Shown here piece after piece: positions 1-5,568 of a stretch of DNA of 5,694 nucleotides. Numbering within the stretch: the stretch's first letter is position 1; each line of letters starts with the position of its first letter. The position numbers were made by a program, and so were the translations under genes. This stretch comes from Gammaproteobacteria bacterium (lineage in GTDB: Bacteria > Pseudomonadota > Gammaproteobacteria > GRL18): the NCBI GenBank assembly GCA_013139395.1, contig WTAX01000339.1, forward strand, positions 1-5,694, given 5' to 3'. The notes beneath the pieces were generated by a model. The model worked only from the letters and a program-made list of their open reading frames with translations. It made no database searches and was not told the DNA's origin.

Positions 1-105
1 CACTGCACTCAATGTGGATTTAACAGTAAATCAATGTATTGGCATTGTCCAGGCTGTAAATCCTGGAGCTCTATCAAACCCATTCAAGGAATCGAGGGCG
101 AGTAA
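1..105 (+). CDS. lapB: LapB (YciM), C-terminal fragment with rubredoxin-like zinc-ribbon end
   Basis: This is the 3' end of a gene that starts left of the window; 34 codons and a TAA are visible. The peptide carries two Cys pairs, C-T-Q-C at visible residues 2-5 and C-P-G-C at 16-19, within the stretch YWHCPGCKSW followed by SSIKPIQGIEGE. That is the conserved rubredoxin-type metal-binding tail of LapB/YciM, the inner-membrane TPR protein that controls lipopolysaccharide synthesis by steering LpxC degradation by FtsH. The TPR repeats and membrane anchor lie outside the window. In many gammaproteobacteria lapB is followed by pyrF. Here it is followed by a palindromic element and an arsenic operon, so the usual neighbour has been lost, moved or displaced. 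The family call is secure from the tail motif; the rest of the protein cannot be judged. Confidence 0.9.
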   Translation, partial: HCTQCGFNSKSMYWHCPGCKSWSSIKPIQGIEGE

Positions 106-117
106 AAAGATGAGTAA

Positions 118-262
118 AAATTGTAACTACTCAGCTTAACAAACGACATTTAGAAATACACGCTTCTAAGTTACAAAAATATAAGTCTTTGTATTTTATA
201 TGTTTTGTAACTTGCAGATGGTTAGCCGTTTTACGGCTTGGGTTGCTGAATAGTTACAATTT
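118..262. repeat. 145-bp nested palindromic element (MITE- or REP-like, or structured RNA)
   Basis: The outer arms 118-135 and 245-262 are inverted copies matching at 17 of 18 positions (AAATTGTAACTACTCAGC against the complement of the right arm). Inside lie two more hairpins. One pairs 168-178 with 203-213 perfectly over 11 bp and continues as 179-184 with 196-201 after a single bulged G. The other pairs AGCCGT (224-229) with ACGGCT (233-238) around a TTT loop. The whole folds as a three-way junction. The octamer TTGTAACT or its complement occurs four times in alternating orientation (121-128, 169-176, 205-212, 252-259). There is no reading frame of note and no target-site duplication that I can see. 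It starts 12 bp after the lapB stop. It could be a non-autonomous mobile repeat, a BIME-like palindromic repeat, or a transcript-end structure for lapB; no U tract follows, so a simple intrinsic terminator is less likely. Confidence 0.6.
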
Positions 263-325
263 ATTTAGGATTAAGCCTTAAGTCTATCATATTTCACTTT
301 AATTTTGTCCGTGTTCACGTTTAAA

Positions 326-355
326 TTGACATATCGACATAAGTCGATATATTAT
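326..355 (+). promoter_or_regulatory. Predicted sigma70 promoter of the arsR operon
   Basis: A perfect -35 hexamer TTGACA lies at 326-331. Two overlapping -10 candidates follow: TATATT at 348-353 (16-bp spacer) and TATTAT at 350-355 (18-bp spacer). The predicted start of transcription falls near 360, about 25-30 nt before the arsR ATG. The promoter overlaps the ArsR-type palindrome, as expected for an autoregulated ars operon. Confidence 0.65.
331..350. promoter_or_regulatory. Predicted ArsR operator
   Basis: A perfect inverted repeat, ATATCGAC (331-338) and GTCGATAT (343-350) separated by ATAA, fills the spacer between -35 and -10 and touches both. ArsR/SmtB repressors are dimers that bind such AT-flanked palindromes, and occupancy here would block RNA polymerase. 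Assignment to the adjacent arsR is an inference from position. A second short perfect palindrome, CTATATATAG, lies downstream at 368-377 and may be only AT-rich sequence. Confidence 0.65.
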
Positions 356-387
356 ATGTAATTAAGTCTATATATAGTTTGGTGAAT

Positions 388-711
388 ATGAATACCATTG
401 ATTTTTTCAAAGCACTTTCAGATGAAACCCGTCTTCGTTGTTTATCATTATTAGTTAATAAAGGGGAGTTGTGTGTCTGCGAGCTTACTTATGCACTAAA
501 TTTATCGCAGCCGAAAATATCTCATCATCTGTCTAAACTACGCAAAGCTCAATTAGTCTGTGATCGCAAAGAAGGCTTATGGATTTATTATCGTATTAAT
601 AATGAGTTATCCTCATGGTTTATTGAAATACTGGAAGCAACAGCTAAAGGTATTGAAAATGACAAACCCTTTGTCACTGATATACAGACTCTGGCAGCGA
701 TGCCTGAGTGA
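388..711 (+). CDS. arsR: ArsR-family metalloregulatory repressor (arsenic-responsive type)
   Basis: A 107-residue winged-helix repressor of the ArsR/SmtB family, predicted to repress its own operon and release DNA on binding As(III). It opens with the typical FFKALSDETRLRCLSLL helix (residues 6-22). ELCVCEL at 27-33 supplies the Cys29-x-Cys31 pair of the classic ArsR metal site, and the recognition helix follows as LSQPKISHHLSKLRKAQLV (39-57), then a wing with GLWIYYRI. The third Cys of the plasmid R773 site (CVCDLC) is Thr34 here; Cys18 and Cys58 are also present. I chose ATG 388 because it gives the normal N-terminus and has a GGTG stretch just upstream at 381-384; in-frame TTG 379 and GTG 382 are alternatives but have no better ribosome site. 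It is the first gene of the arsR-GAPDH-arsJ operon, 53 bp ahead of the GAPDH gene. Confidence 0.9.
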   Translation: MNTIDFFKALSDETRLRCLSLLVNKGELCVCELTYALNLSQPKISHHLSKLRKAQLVCDRKEGLWIYYRINNELSSWFIEILEATAKGIENDKPFVTDIQTLAAMPE

Positions 712-753
712 GTTACATAATCCTGGAATAAATTAAGTTATATCTTTTAAAAT

Positions 754-757
754 GGAG
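754..757 (+). promoter_or_regulatory. Ribosome binding site of the ArsJ-associated GAPDH
   Basis: GGAG lies 7 nt before ATG 765, the best Shine-Dalgarno match in the operon. It supports this start, and the strong site is consistent with high GAPDH synthesis feeding a translationally coupled arsJ. Confidence 0.6.
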
Positions 758-764
758 AAACAGA

Positions 765-1766
765 ATGACGGTTAAAGTTGGTATAAATGGTTTTGGTCGT
801 ATGGGACGCTTAGCATTACGTGTCGGGTGGGATCGAGCTGAGCTTAACTTTATTCGTATTAATGAGACAGCAGCTGATGCAGCTGGCTGCGCTTATTTAC
901 TTAAATTTGATTCAGTTCATGGCACCTGGGAGCATGATGCACTAGCCGCTAATGACTCAATTCTAATCAATGATCAGTCTATTTTACATTCATCAAATAC
1001 TGCTATTGCTGATACTGACTGGTCAGACTGCGATATTGTTATTGAAGCAACCGGTAGTCACCATAAAAAGCCAGAGACTCTAAATACATATTTTGAGCAA
1101 GGTGTAAAAAAAGTTATTGTAGCAGCCCCCACAGAAGGTGCACTTAATATTGTCTATGGTATTAATGATGATCTCTATGATGCATCAATCCATCATTTAA
1201 TAACAGCAGCCTCTTGTACAACTAATTGTCTGGCACCTGTAATTAAGGTCTTACATGAAAAAATTGGTATTGTGCATGGTTGTATGACAACGATACATGA
1301 CATCACCAATACACAAACAATTATTGATAAAGGCCATAAGGACTTACGCCGTTCCCGTGCCTGTAGTCAATCTCTTATCCCGACTTCAACCGGTTCTGCT
1401 AAAGCCATTACAAAGATATTTCCTGAGCTTGAAGGTAAGCTTAATGGGCATGCTGTTCGTGTACCTATACTCAATGCTTCATTAACTGATTTTGTTTTTG
1501 AAGCAGCTCGTCCGGTCACTATTGAAGAAGTGAATGATTTATTTAAAGAAGCAGCAGAGGGTGAATTAAACGGCATATTAGGTTATGAGGAGCGACCATT
1601 AGTTTCAGTGGATTATCTTAATGATCCTCGCTCCTCAATCATTGATGCACTATCAACTATGGTGATTGATAATACACAGGTTAAGGTTTATGCCTGGTAC
1701 GATAATGAATGGGGTTATGTTAATCGTATGATGGATTTGACTCAAAAAGTCGCTGTAAATTTGTAA
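765..1766 (+). CDS. ArsJ-associated glyceraldehyde-3-phosphate dehydrogenase
   Basis: A complete 333-residue phosphorylating GAPDH of usual length, cytoplasmic. The NAD-binding Rossmann motif [11 protein letters not shown] is at residues 6-16, with Asn33-Glu34 after strand 2 (INE in place of the common IND). The catalytic stretch SCTTNCLAP places the nucleophile at Cys151, and HDIT gives His178 as its partner. [12 protein letters not shown] (232-243) and the C-terminal WYDNEWGY (311-318) are also family hallmarks. In ars operons this paralogue uses arsenate instead of phosphate with glyceraldehyde-3-phosphate to form 1-arseno-3-phosphoglycerate, the substrate of ArsJ. The location between arsR and arsJ, with 1 bp to arsJ, points to this role rather than to housekeeping glycolysis. 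That specialisation is inferred from context, because the catalytic residues are the same in glycolytic enzymes. Confidence 0.92.
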   Translation: MTVKVGINGFGRMGRLALRVGWDRAELNFIRINETAADAAGCAYLLKFDSVHGTWEHDALAANDSILINDQSILHSSNTAIADTDWSDCDIVIEATGSHHKKPETLNTYFEQGVKKVIVAAPTEGALNIVYGINDDLYDASIHHLITAASCTTNCLAPVIKVLHEKIGIVHGCMTTIHDITNTQTIIDKGHKDLRRSRACSQSLIPTSTGSAKAITKIFPELEGKLNGHAVRVPILNASLTDFVFEAARPVTIEEVNDLFKEAAEGELNGILGYEERPLVSVDYLNDPRSSIIDALSTMVIDNTQVKVYAWYDNEWGYVNRMMDLTQKVAVNL

Positions 1767-1767
1767 C

Positions 1768-2985
1768 ATGTTTAGTCAGATTGAGCAGGGTATGCGCAAC
1801 TATTTAATAGTCACCAGCGGCTATTGGGCTTTTACCATCACTGATGGTGCTATTCGCATGTTGGTTGTTCTTTACTTTCATCTATTAGGCTATTCTCCCT
1901 TTGAAGTGGCCATGCTGTTTTTGTTTTATGAATTCTTTGGCATTATTACTAATCTTGTTGGCGGATGGCTGGGTGCTCGTATTGGTCTCAACCTTACAAT
2001 GCATATCGGTATGGGCATGCAGGTAGTTGCACTAGTATTACTCACTGTACCTGACAGCTGGTTATCCATACCCTATGTAATGGCTGCGCAGGCACTCTCT
2101 GGTATTGCTAAGGATTTAAATAAAATGTCAGCCAAGGCATCGGTTAAAACGATGCTCACTCACAGTGATAATACTAAACTCTTCAAATGGGTTGCTGTTT
2201 TAACAGGTTCTAAAAATACCCTGAAAGGTGGCGGCTTTTTCGTTGGTGCAGTACTTTTAGATTGGCTGGGATTCAGAGGTGCATTAGCAATACTGGCAGG
2301 TTTGTTATTTATTGTGCTGATTGTAACAGTCATACTATTACCAACGGGTGTTGGTAAAATGAAATCCAAACCAAAATTTACCCAGGTTTTTTCAAATATT
2401 GCAGCTATTAACTGGCTCTCGGCAGCACGCTTTTTCTTGTTCGGTTCAAGAGATATCTGGTTTGTGGTTGGATTGCCGGTTTATCTTTATGAAATTCTCG
2501 GCTGGACATTATCTCAAGTTGGTGCCTTTATGGCTTTATGGATCATTGGCTATGGAATGGTTCAGGCCAGTGCTCCAAAATTACTGCAATACAGTCATCA
2601 TGGTAATGGTCCTGGTGGGGGTACTGCACGTTTGTGGGCATTTATACTTGCTGTTTTTCCTATGGGGATAGCGTTGGCACTGATGCTGGGATGGCCGCCT
2701 GATAGTGTAATAATTGTCGGTTTAATTCTCTTTGGTTTTGTCTTTGCTATTAATTCTGCAGTCCATTCTTATCTGATCCTTGCTTATTCTGATCACGATA
2801 AAGTAGCGATGAGTGTGGGCTTCTACTATATGGCAAATGCCGGTGGTCGTCTTGCCGGTACCATTTTATCTGGCTGGGCCTATCAGACTCAGGGGCTGAT
2901 AGGATGTTTATGGTGGTCAACAGCTTTTGTTTTAATTGCTGCTGTTCTCTCCTTTGCTCTTCCGGAAATAAAAACAGATAAATAA
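1768..2985 (+). CDS. arsJ: ArsJ organoarsenical efflux MFS transporter
   Basis: A 405-residue major facilitator superfamily permease of the inner membrane. It is predicted to export 1-arseno-3-phosphoglycerate, which hydrolyses outside to arsenate and 3-phosphoglycerate, giving arsenate resistance without reduction. ArsJ hallmarks include NYLIVTSGYWAFTITDGAIRM near the N-terminus (11-31), LFLFYEFFGIITNLVGGWLGAR (50-71), QALSGIAKDLNKMSAKAS (108-125), WVAVLTGSKNTLKG (141-154) and RFFLFGSRDIWFVVGLPVYL (221-240). Hydrophobic segments are spread over the whole length, roughly 11-12 helices with a central basic loop near 196-206. The ATG is 1 bp after the GAPDH stop with no clear Shine-Dalgarno sequence, so translation is probably coupled. 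A second ATG at 1792 has AGGG only 1 nt upstream and would cut into the conserved N-terminus, so 1768 is preferred. It is the last gene of the operon and looks intact. Confidence 0.93.
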   Translation: MFSQIEQGMRNYLIVTSGYWAFTITDGAIRMLVVLYFHLLGYSPFEVAMLFLFYEFFGIITNLVGGWLGARIGLNLTMHIGMGMQVVALVLLTVPDSWLSIPYVMAAQALSGIAKDLNKMSAKASVKTMLTHSDNTKLFKWVAVLTGSKNTLKGGGFFVGAVLLDWLGFRGALAILAGLLFIVLIVTVILLPTGVGKMKSKPKFTQVFSNIAAINWLSAARFFLFGSRDIWFVVGLPVYLYEILGWTLSQVGAFMALWIIGYGMVQASAPKLLQYSHHGNGPGGGTARLWAFILAVFPMGIALALMLGWPPDSVIIVGLILFGFVFAINSAVHSYLILAYSDHDKVAMSVGFYYMANAGGRLAGTILSGWAYQTQGLIGCLWWSTAFVLIAAVLSFALPEIKTDK

Positions 2986-2990
2986 ATTCA

Positions 2991-3019
2991 CTCCCACCCT
3001 AAAAAAAGGGGAGAGGTGG
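2991..3019. terminator. Weak hairpin between convergent arsJ and the carbonic anhydrase-like gene
   Basis: CTCCC (2991-2995) can pair with GGGAG (3009-3013), and alternatively CCACC (2994-2998) with GGTGG (3015-3019). The loop contains an A7 run (T7 on the - strand). It fills most of the 43-bp gap between two convergent genes, where a shared terminator would be expected. The stems are short and no clean T run follows the stem on either strand, so this is a tentative call. Confidence 0.3.
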
Positions 3020-3028
3020 ACATATAAG

Positions 3029-4174
3029 TTAAAAAGGCAAATATATTTCCTGTGCACTTTCCATTATTTCAATGGCTGTTTCTAAGTCAAGCTGATCCGG
3101 GTTCTCTGTTGATTGCTCCATCAGTTTTTCAAATAATTCAGCCTGTTCCCAGGTATGATGATTACCATGTTCATCTTGAACATAGGCCGCCCAGGGGATG
3201 AATTTTGTCAGAGGAAATACCTGTCCTTCCTGAGGTGATATATCGACATTCAAACCAGATATAAACAGTATTTTTTTGTTTTTGTAGCTAGGCTCTTGAA
3301 TTATAGTCCTGAAGGCCCGGTCAAATTCAACCTGAGTATTTGCTTGTGCCGCAGTTAGTGAAGGCCATTTGGAGGTAACAACATAGGGCATGACATTGAT
3401 AAGATTTTTTTCTAAATGGTCACGCCCTTCTTGATGATGGCTAATACTACGTTTGAAATAGAACAGATCAGGATGAAGATGTTTACCAATGGCTTCAACC
3501 TGACCATCTTTTAAGGTATCAGTATTGTAATAATCAAGTAATGCTGTTGCAGCAGAAAAAACTTTTGCAGTGCTTTTGGAGAGTTCAGGAGTTGGTTTAC
3601 CTTGTGCGTCGACTTTTACAATTTTTTCTAAATTAAGTAATAATCCTTCTTCACGGTCTGCATGTAATAAGAGGTTGTCGATGATAACTTTAATCTCATC
3701 ATTCTCTCGGGTTAGAAAAATATTTTGATTGGCAAACTCATATTCATGAATATACCACTCCAAAGCACCTCCGATTTTTCCGCAATTAGATGTTTCACAT
3801 GCATCACCTGTCTGAAGCCTGCGATAGACACCAAATCGCTCATTAACAGGATCATAACCAACATGGCTGGCCTGAATAATCACCAGATCTTTTCCGTGAT
3901 GTGCATGTGGTGCATGTCTATCAGTAGCAACAATGCCACCCACTAAACCATGATTAAATGGAAATGTACCAAAGTGTTTGGCAATTAAAATTATCGGATA
4001 ACCCTGACTCTCATCCGAACAAAATGCCCTGGAGGGCATAATTTTCCCCGCTTTAAACCCCAATGATTTTGCTAGATTATACACCCTTGGCATGAAGCGA
4101 CTATAGCGCATCGATACACTGGCCATATGGTAGGCGCCTAATAGGCTGGAAATTGAACTGTTTGTACCATACAT
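3029..4174 (-). CDS. LCIB/LCIC-like (theta-type) carbonic anhydrase domain protein
   Basis: A 381-residue soluble protein without signal peptide or membrane segments. The central part resembles, from memory of the family, the limiting-CO2-inducible protein B/C carbonic anhydrase domain: HFGTFPFNHGLVGGIVATDRHAPH (67-90), KDLVIIQASHVGYDP (95-109), then YRR and a CETSNCGKIGGALEWYIHEYE stretch (126-146). Members fold like beta-carbonic anhydrases and hold zinc with Cys, His and Cys. Candidate ligands here are Cys52 (in FCSDES), His104 and Cys131 or Cys126, and Asp85-Arg86 may be the Asp/Arg pair. These roles are inferred, not aligned. The expected reaction is interconversion of CO2 and bicarbonate, although some family members are inactive alone. 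The C-terminal half (about 180-381) is charged and I do not recognise it. The start is supported by GGAG at 4182-4185, 7 nt upstream. The gene is convergent with arsJ and divergent from the sugar dehydrogenase. Confidence 0.6.
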   Translation of the reverse strand: MYGTNSSISSLLGAYHMASVSMRYSRFMPRVYNLAKSLGFKAGKIMPSRAFCSDESQGYPIILIAKHFGTFPFNHGLVGGIVATDRHAPHAHHGKDLVIIQASHVGYDPVNERFGVYRRLQTGDACETSNCGKIGGALEWYIHEYEFANQNIFLTRENDEIKVIIDNLLLHADREEGLLLNLEKIVKVDAQGKPTPELSKSTAKVFSAATALLDYYNTDTLKDGQVEAIGKHLHPDLFYFKRSISHHQEGRDHLEKNLINVMPYVVTSKWPSLTAAQANTQVEFDRAFRTIIQEPSYKNKKILFISGLNVDISPQEGQVFPLTKFIPWAAYVQDEHGNHHTWEQAELFEKLMEQSTENPDQLDLETAIEIMESAQEIYLPF

Positions 4175-4181
4175 ATTATTG

Positions 4182-4185
4182 CTCC
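4182..4185 (-). promoter_or_regulatory. Ribosome binding site of the carbonic anhydrase-like gene
   Basis: On the - strand GGAG lies 7 nt before the ATG at 4174. It fixes the start and sits immediately downstream of the triplicated 17-bp leader repeat. Confidence 0.6.
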
Positions 4186-4186
4186 G

Positions 4187-4237
4187 CTGTTGCTTTATTC
4201 ACGCTATTGCTTTATTCACATTGTTGCTTTATTCAAT
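4187..4237. repeat. Three tandem 17-bp repeats in the leader of the carbonic anhydrase-like gene
   Basis: Copies lie at 4187-4203, 4204-4220 and 4221-4237, each exactly 17 bp. All three share the core TTGCTTTATTCA; differences are confined to the first three and last two bases. On the - strand the core reads TGAATAAAGCAA. The array ends next to the ribosome binding site and begins at the predicted -10 box. The repeats could be phased protein-binding sites, a leader-RNA element that affects translation, or a chance slippage expansion. Confidence 0.75.
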
Positions 4238-4265
4238 TGTAAAGAAATTAAGAGCAATTTGTCTA
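4236..4265 (-). promoter_or_regulatory. Predicted promoter of the carbonic anhydrase-like gene
   Basis: Reading the - strand, TAGACA (4265-4260, one mismatch to TTGACA) is followed after 18 bp by TACAAT (4241-4236, one mismatch to TATAAT). Transcription would begin near 4229, placing most of the 17-bp repeat array in a leader of about 55 nt. I find no equally good promoter on the + strand of this divergent region for the sugar dehydrogenase. Confidence 0.45.
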
Positions 4266-4369
4266 CAGCTAATAGCACTTAACTACAACAATCTGGCTGC
4301 GAATATTGATATCTTTAGAAGAACAGCTAAGCTAATAGAAATAGTTTTTTGAATAAATTGAGTATTAAT

Positions 4370-5526
4370 ATGATGATAAGCAGTAAAATAATTCAATATC
4401 TGATCATTATTTTATTACTCTTTGCAATTAATGGCTTTGTCAGTTCAGCGCAGATAACCAATCAGGATAAAACCAGTAATTTTGATATTGATGTTGTAAT
4501 TGATGGCTTAGGCATTCCGTGGGGTCTGGCTTTTTTATCTGCTGATAAGCTGATTTTTTCACAAAGAAATGGCAAGATTGGATTAATTAATCTCAAACAA
4601 AACAAACTGGTCTGGCTGACAAATTCACCTGCAGTTTATCATAATGGCCAGGCTGGTCTTCTTGATGTCGCTGTACCAGATGATTACGTGCAAGCGGGAT
4701 GGATATATTTTACCTATAGCAAATCTTTCGCAAACAAAAGTGCTACAGTATTAGCAAGAGCACAACTTGAAAATAACAGCTTACAAAATTGGCAGGATAT
4801 TTTAGTTAGTCAATCATTAGAAAATACTAACTATCATTATGGCAGCCGAATAACCTTTGATGAAAAAGGGCATGTCTATTTCTCTATCGGTGATCGAGGT
4901 AAGCGTCCTAATGCGCAAAATCTGGCAAATCATGCAGGTTCTATTTTACGTTTAAATCTTGACGGAAGTATTCCCGGTGATAATCCATTTATTAATAATA
5001 AAAATAGTCTGCCGGAAATCTGGAGTTATGGTCATCGTAATCCTCAGGGCCTTTTTATGATAAAAACACCCGTCAGCTCTGGTCAATAGAACATGGACCG
5101 AGAGGAGGGGATGAGCTTAATTTGATCCTTGCAGGAAAAAATTATGGATGGCCGATCATTTCTTATGGCAAAGAATATTGGGGACCAGTTAAAGTGGGTG
5201 AAGGAACACATAAAAAAGGGATGGAGCAACCTGTAAAATTTTATATTCCTTCTATTGCGCCAGGTAGTTTGCTCGTTTATTCAGGGAAAGCTTTTCCAAA
5301 CTGGCAAGGCAATCTGTTTGCCGGTGCATTAAAACTAAGACACTTAAATCGAATTGTTCTTAGCTCAAAGACTCATTCTGAAAATAAGGCCATTGCAGAA
5401 GAACGTTTATTAACAGACATAAATGAGCGTATTCGCTGTGTGATAGAAAGCCCGGAAGGCTGGCTCTATTTATCAACAGATAGTGGTAAAATTTTACGCT
5501 TGAAACCATCAGTCTTATCTGAATAA
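4370..5526 (+). pseudogene. PQQ-dependent soluble aldose dehydrogenase (YliI-like), frameshifted
   Basis: A beta-propeller sugar dehydrogenase that would oxidise aldoses to lactones in the periplasm with pyrroloquinoline quinone. ATG 4370 opens a signal peptide (hydrophobic core about residues 7-23, likely cleavage after Ala27 in FVSSA); an in-frame TTG at 4349 would only extend the charged end. Family motifs are GIPWGLAF (48-55), GQAGLLDVAV (93-102), YHYGSRITFD (155-164) with the likely catalytic His156, FSIGDRG..RPNAQNL (171-185) and IWSYGHRNPQGL (217-228). Right after this the frame runs into a TAG at 5087. The missing part continues in the other frame as LWSIEHGPRGGDELNLI, then GKNYGWP and a C-terminal ERIRCV...GWLYLSTDSG. 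One extra T in the T5 run at 5052-5056 would restore about 385 residues, close to YliI length (371). Nothing else is damaged, so a very recent mutation or a sequencing error is likely. Confidence 0.85.
5051..5056 (+). other. Apparent -1 frameshift site in the sugar dehydrogenase
   Basis: In the upstream frame the codons are GGC CTT TTT ATG. Re-reading the last T at 5056 gives TAT GAT AAA AAC, which leads directly into the conserved EHGPRGGDELN segment. Codon phase of the upstream part (4370 onward) and the downstream part differs by exactly one base, so a single missing T explains the break. The site is not a classical X-XXY-YYZ slippery heptamer: the Phe tRNA can slip on TTT but the Leu codon CTT would mispair. 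Confidence 0.75.
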
Positions 5527-5532
5527 ACACCG

Positions 5533-5538
5533 TATAAT
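5533..5538 (+). promoter_or_regulatory. Possible -10 box upstream of the SixA-like gene
   Basis: A perfect TATAAT lies just after the dehydrogenase stop codon and about 30 bp before the next ATG. I see no good -35 at the right distance (a TTGAAA at 5500-5505 is 27 bp away), so this may be weak, activator-dependent or fortuitous. The 42-bp gap shows no terminator, so readthrough from the dehydrogenase is also possible. Confidence 0.35.
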
Positions 5539-5568
5539 ATTACCATCGGAATTTTAGGGGATTAAATC

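Noticed and set aside
271..281. Short palindrome TTAAG-C-CTTAA upstream of the ars promoter.
   Set aside because: Five-base arms in AT-rich DNA are expected by chance. It lies 45 bp upstream of the -35 and has no partner site.
1367..1576. Open frame on the - strand inside the GAPDH gene.
   Set aside because: It is opposite a strongly supported gene, has no ribosome site and its translation resembles no family I know. It is a shadow frame.
2399..2671. Open frame on the + strand inside arsJ, in another phase.
   Set aside because: The arsJ frame encodes conserved transporter motifs throughout this stretch, and the alternative peptide is a low-information overlap.
3240..3249. ATATCGACAT, identical to one half of the ArsR operator region at 331-340.
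   Set aside because: It lies inside the carbonic anhydrase-like coding region with no matching second half-site. A 10-base AT-rich match by chance is plausible, and the position has no promoter logic.
3725..3946. Open + strand frame antisense to the carbonic anhydrase-like gene.
   Set aside because: It covers the best conserved part of the - strand protein, so its openness follows from that coding constraint. No start signal is visible.
5050..5056. Programmed -1 ribosomal frameshifting at C-CTT-TTT in the sugar dehydrogenase.
   Set aside because: It does not fit the slippery heptamer rule, I see no obvious stimulatory hairpin or internal Shine-Dalgarno sequence at the right distance, and the family is not known for recoding. 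A deletion or sequencing error is simpler.
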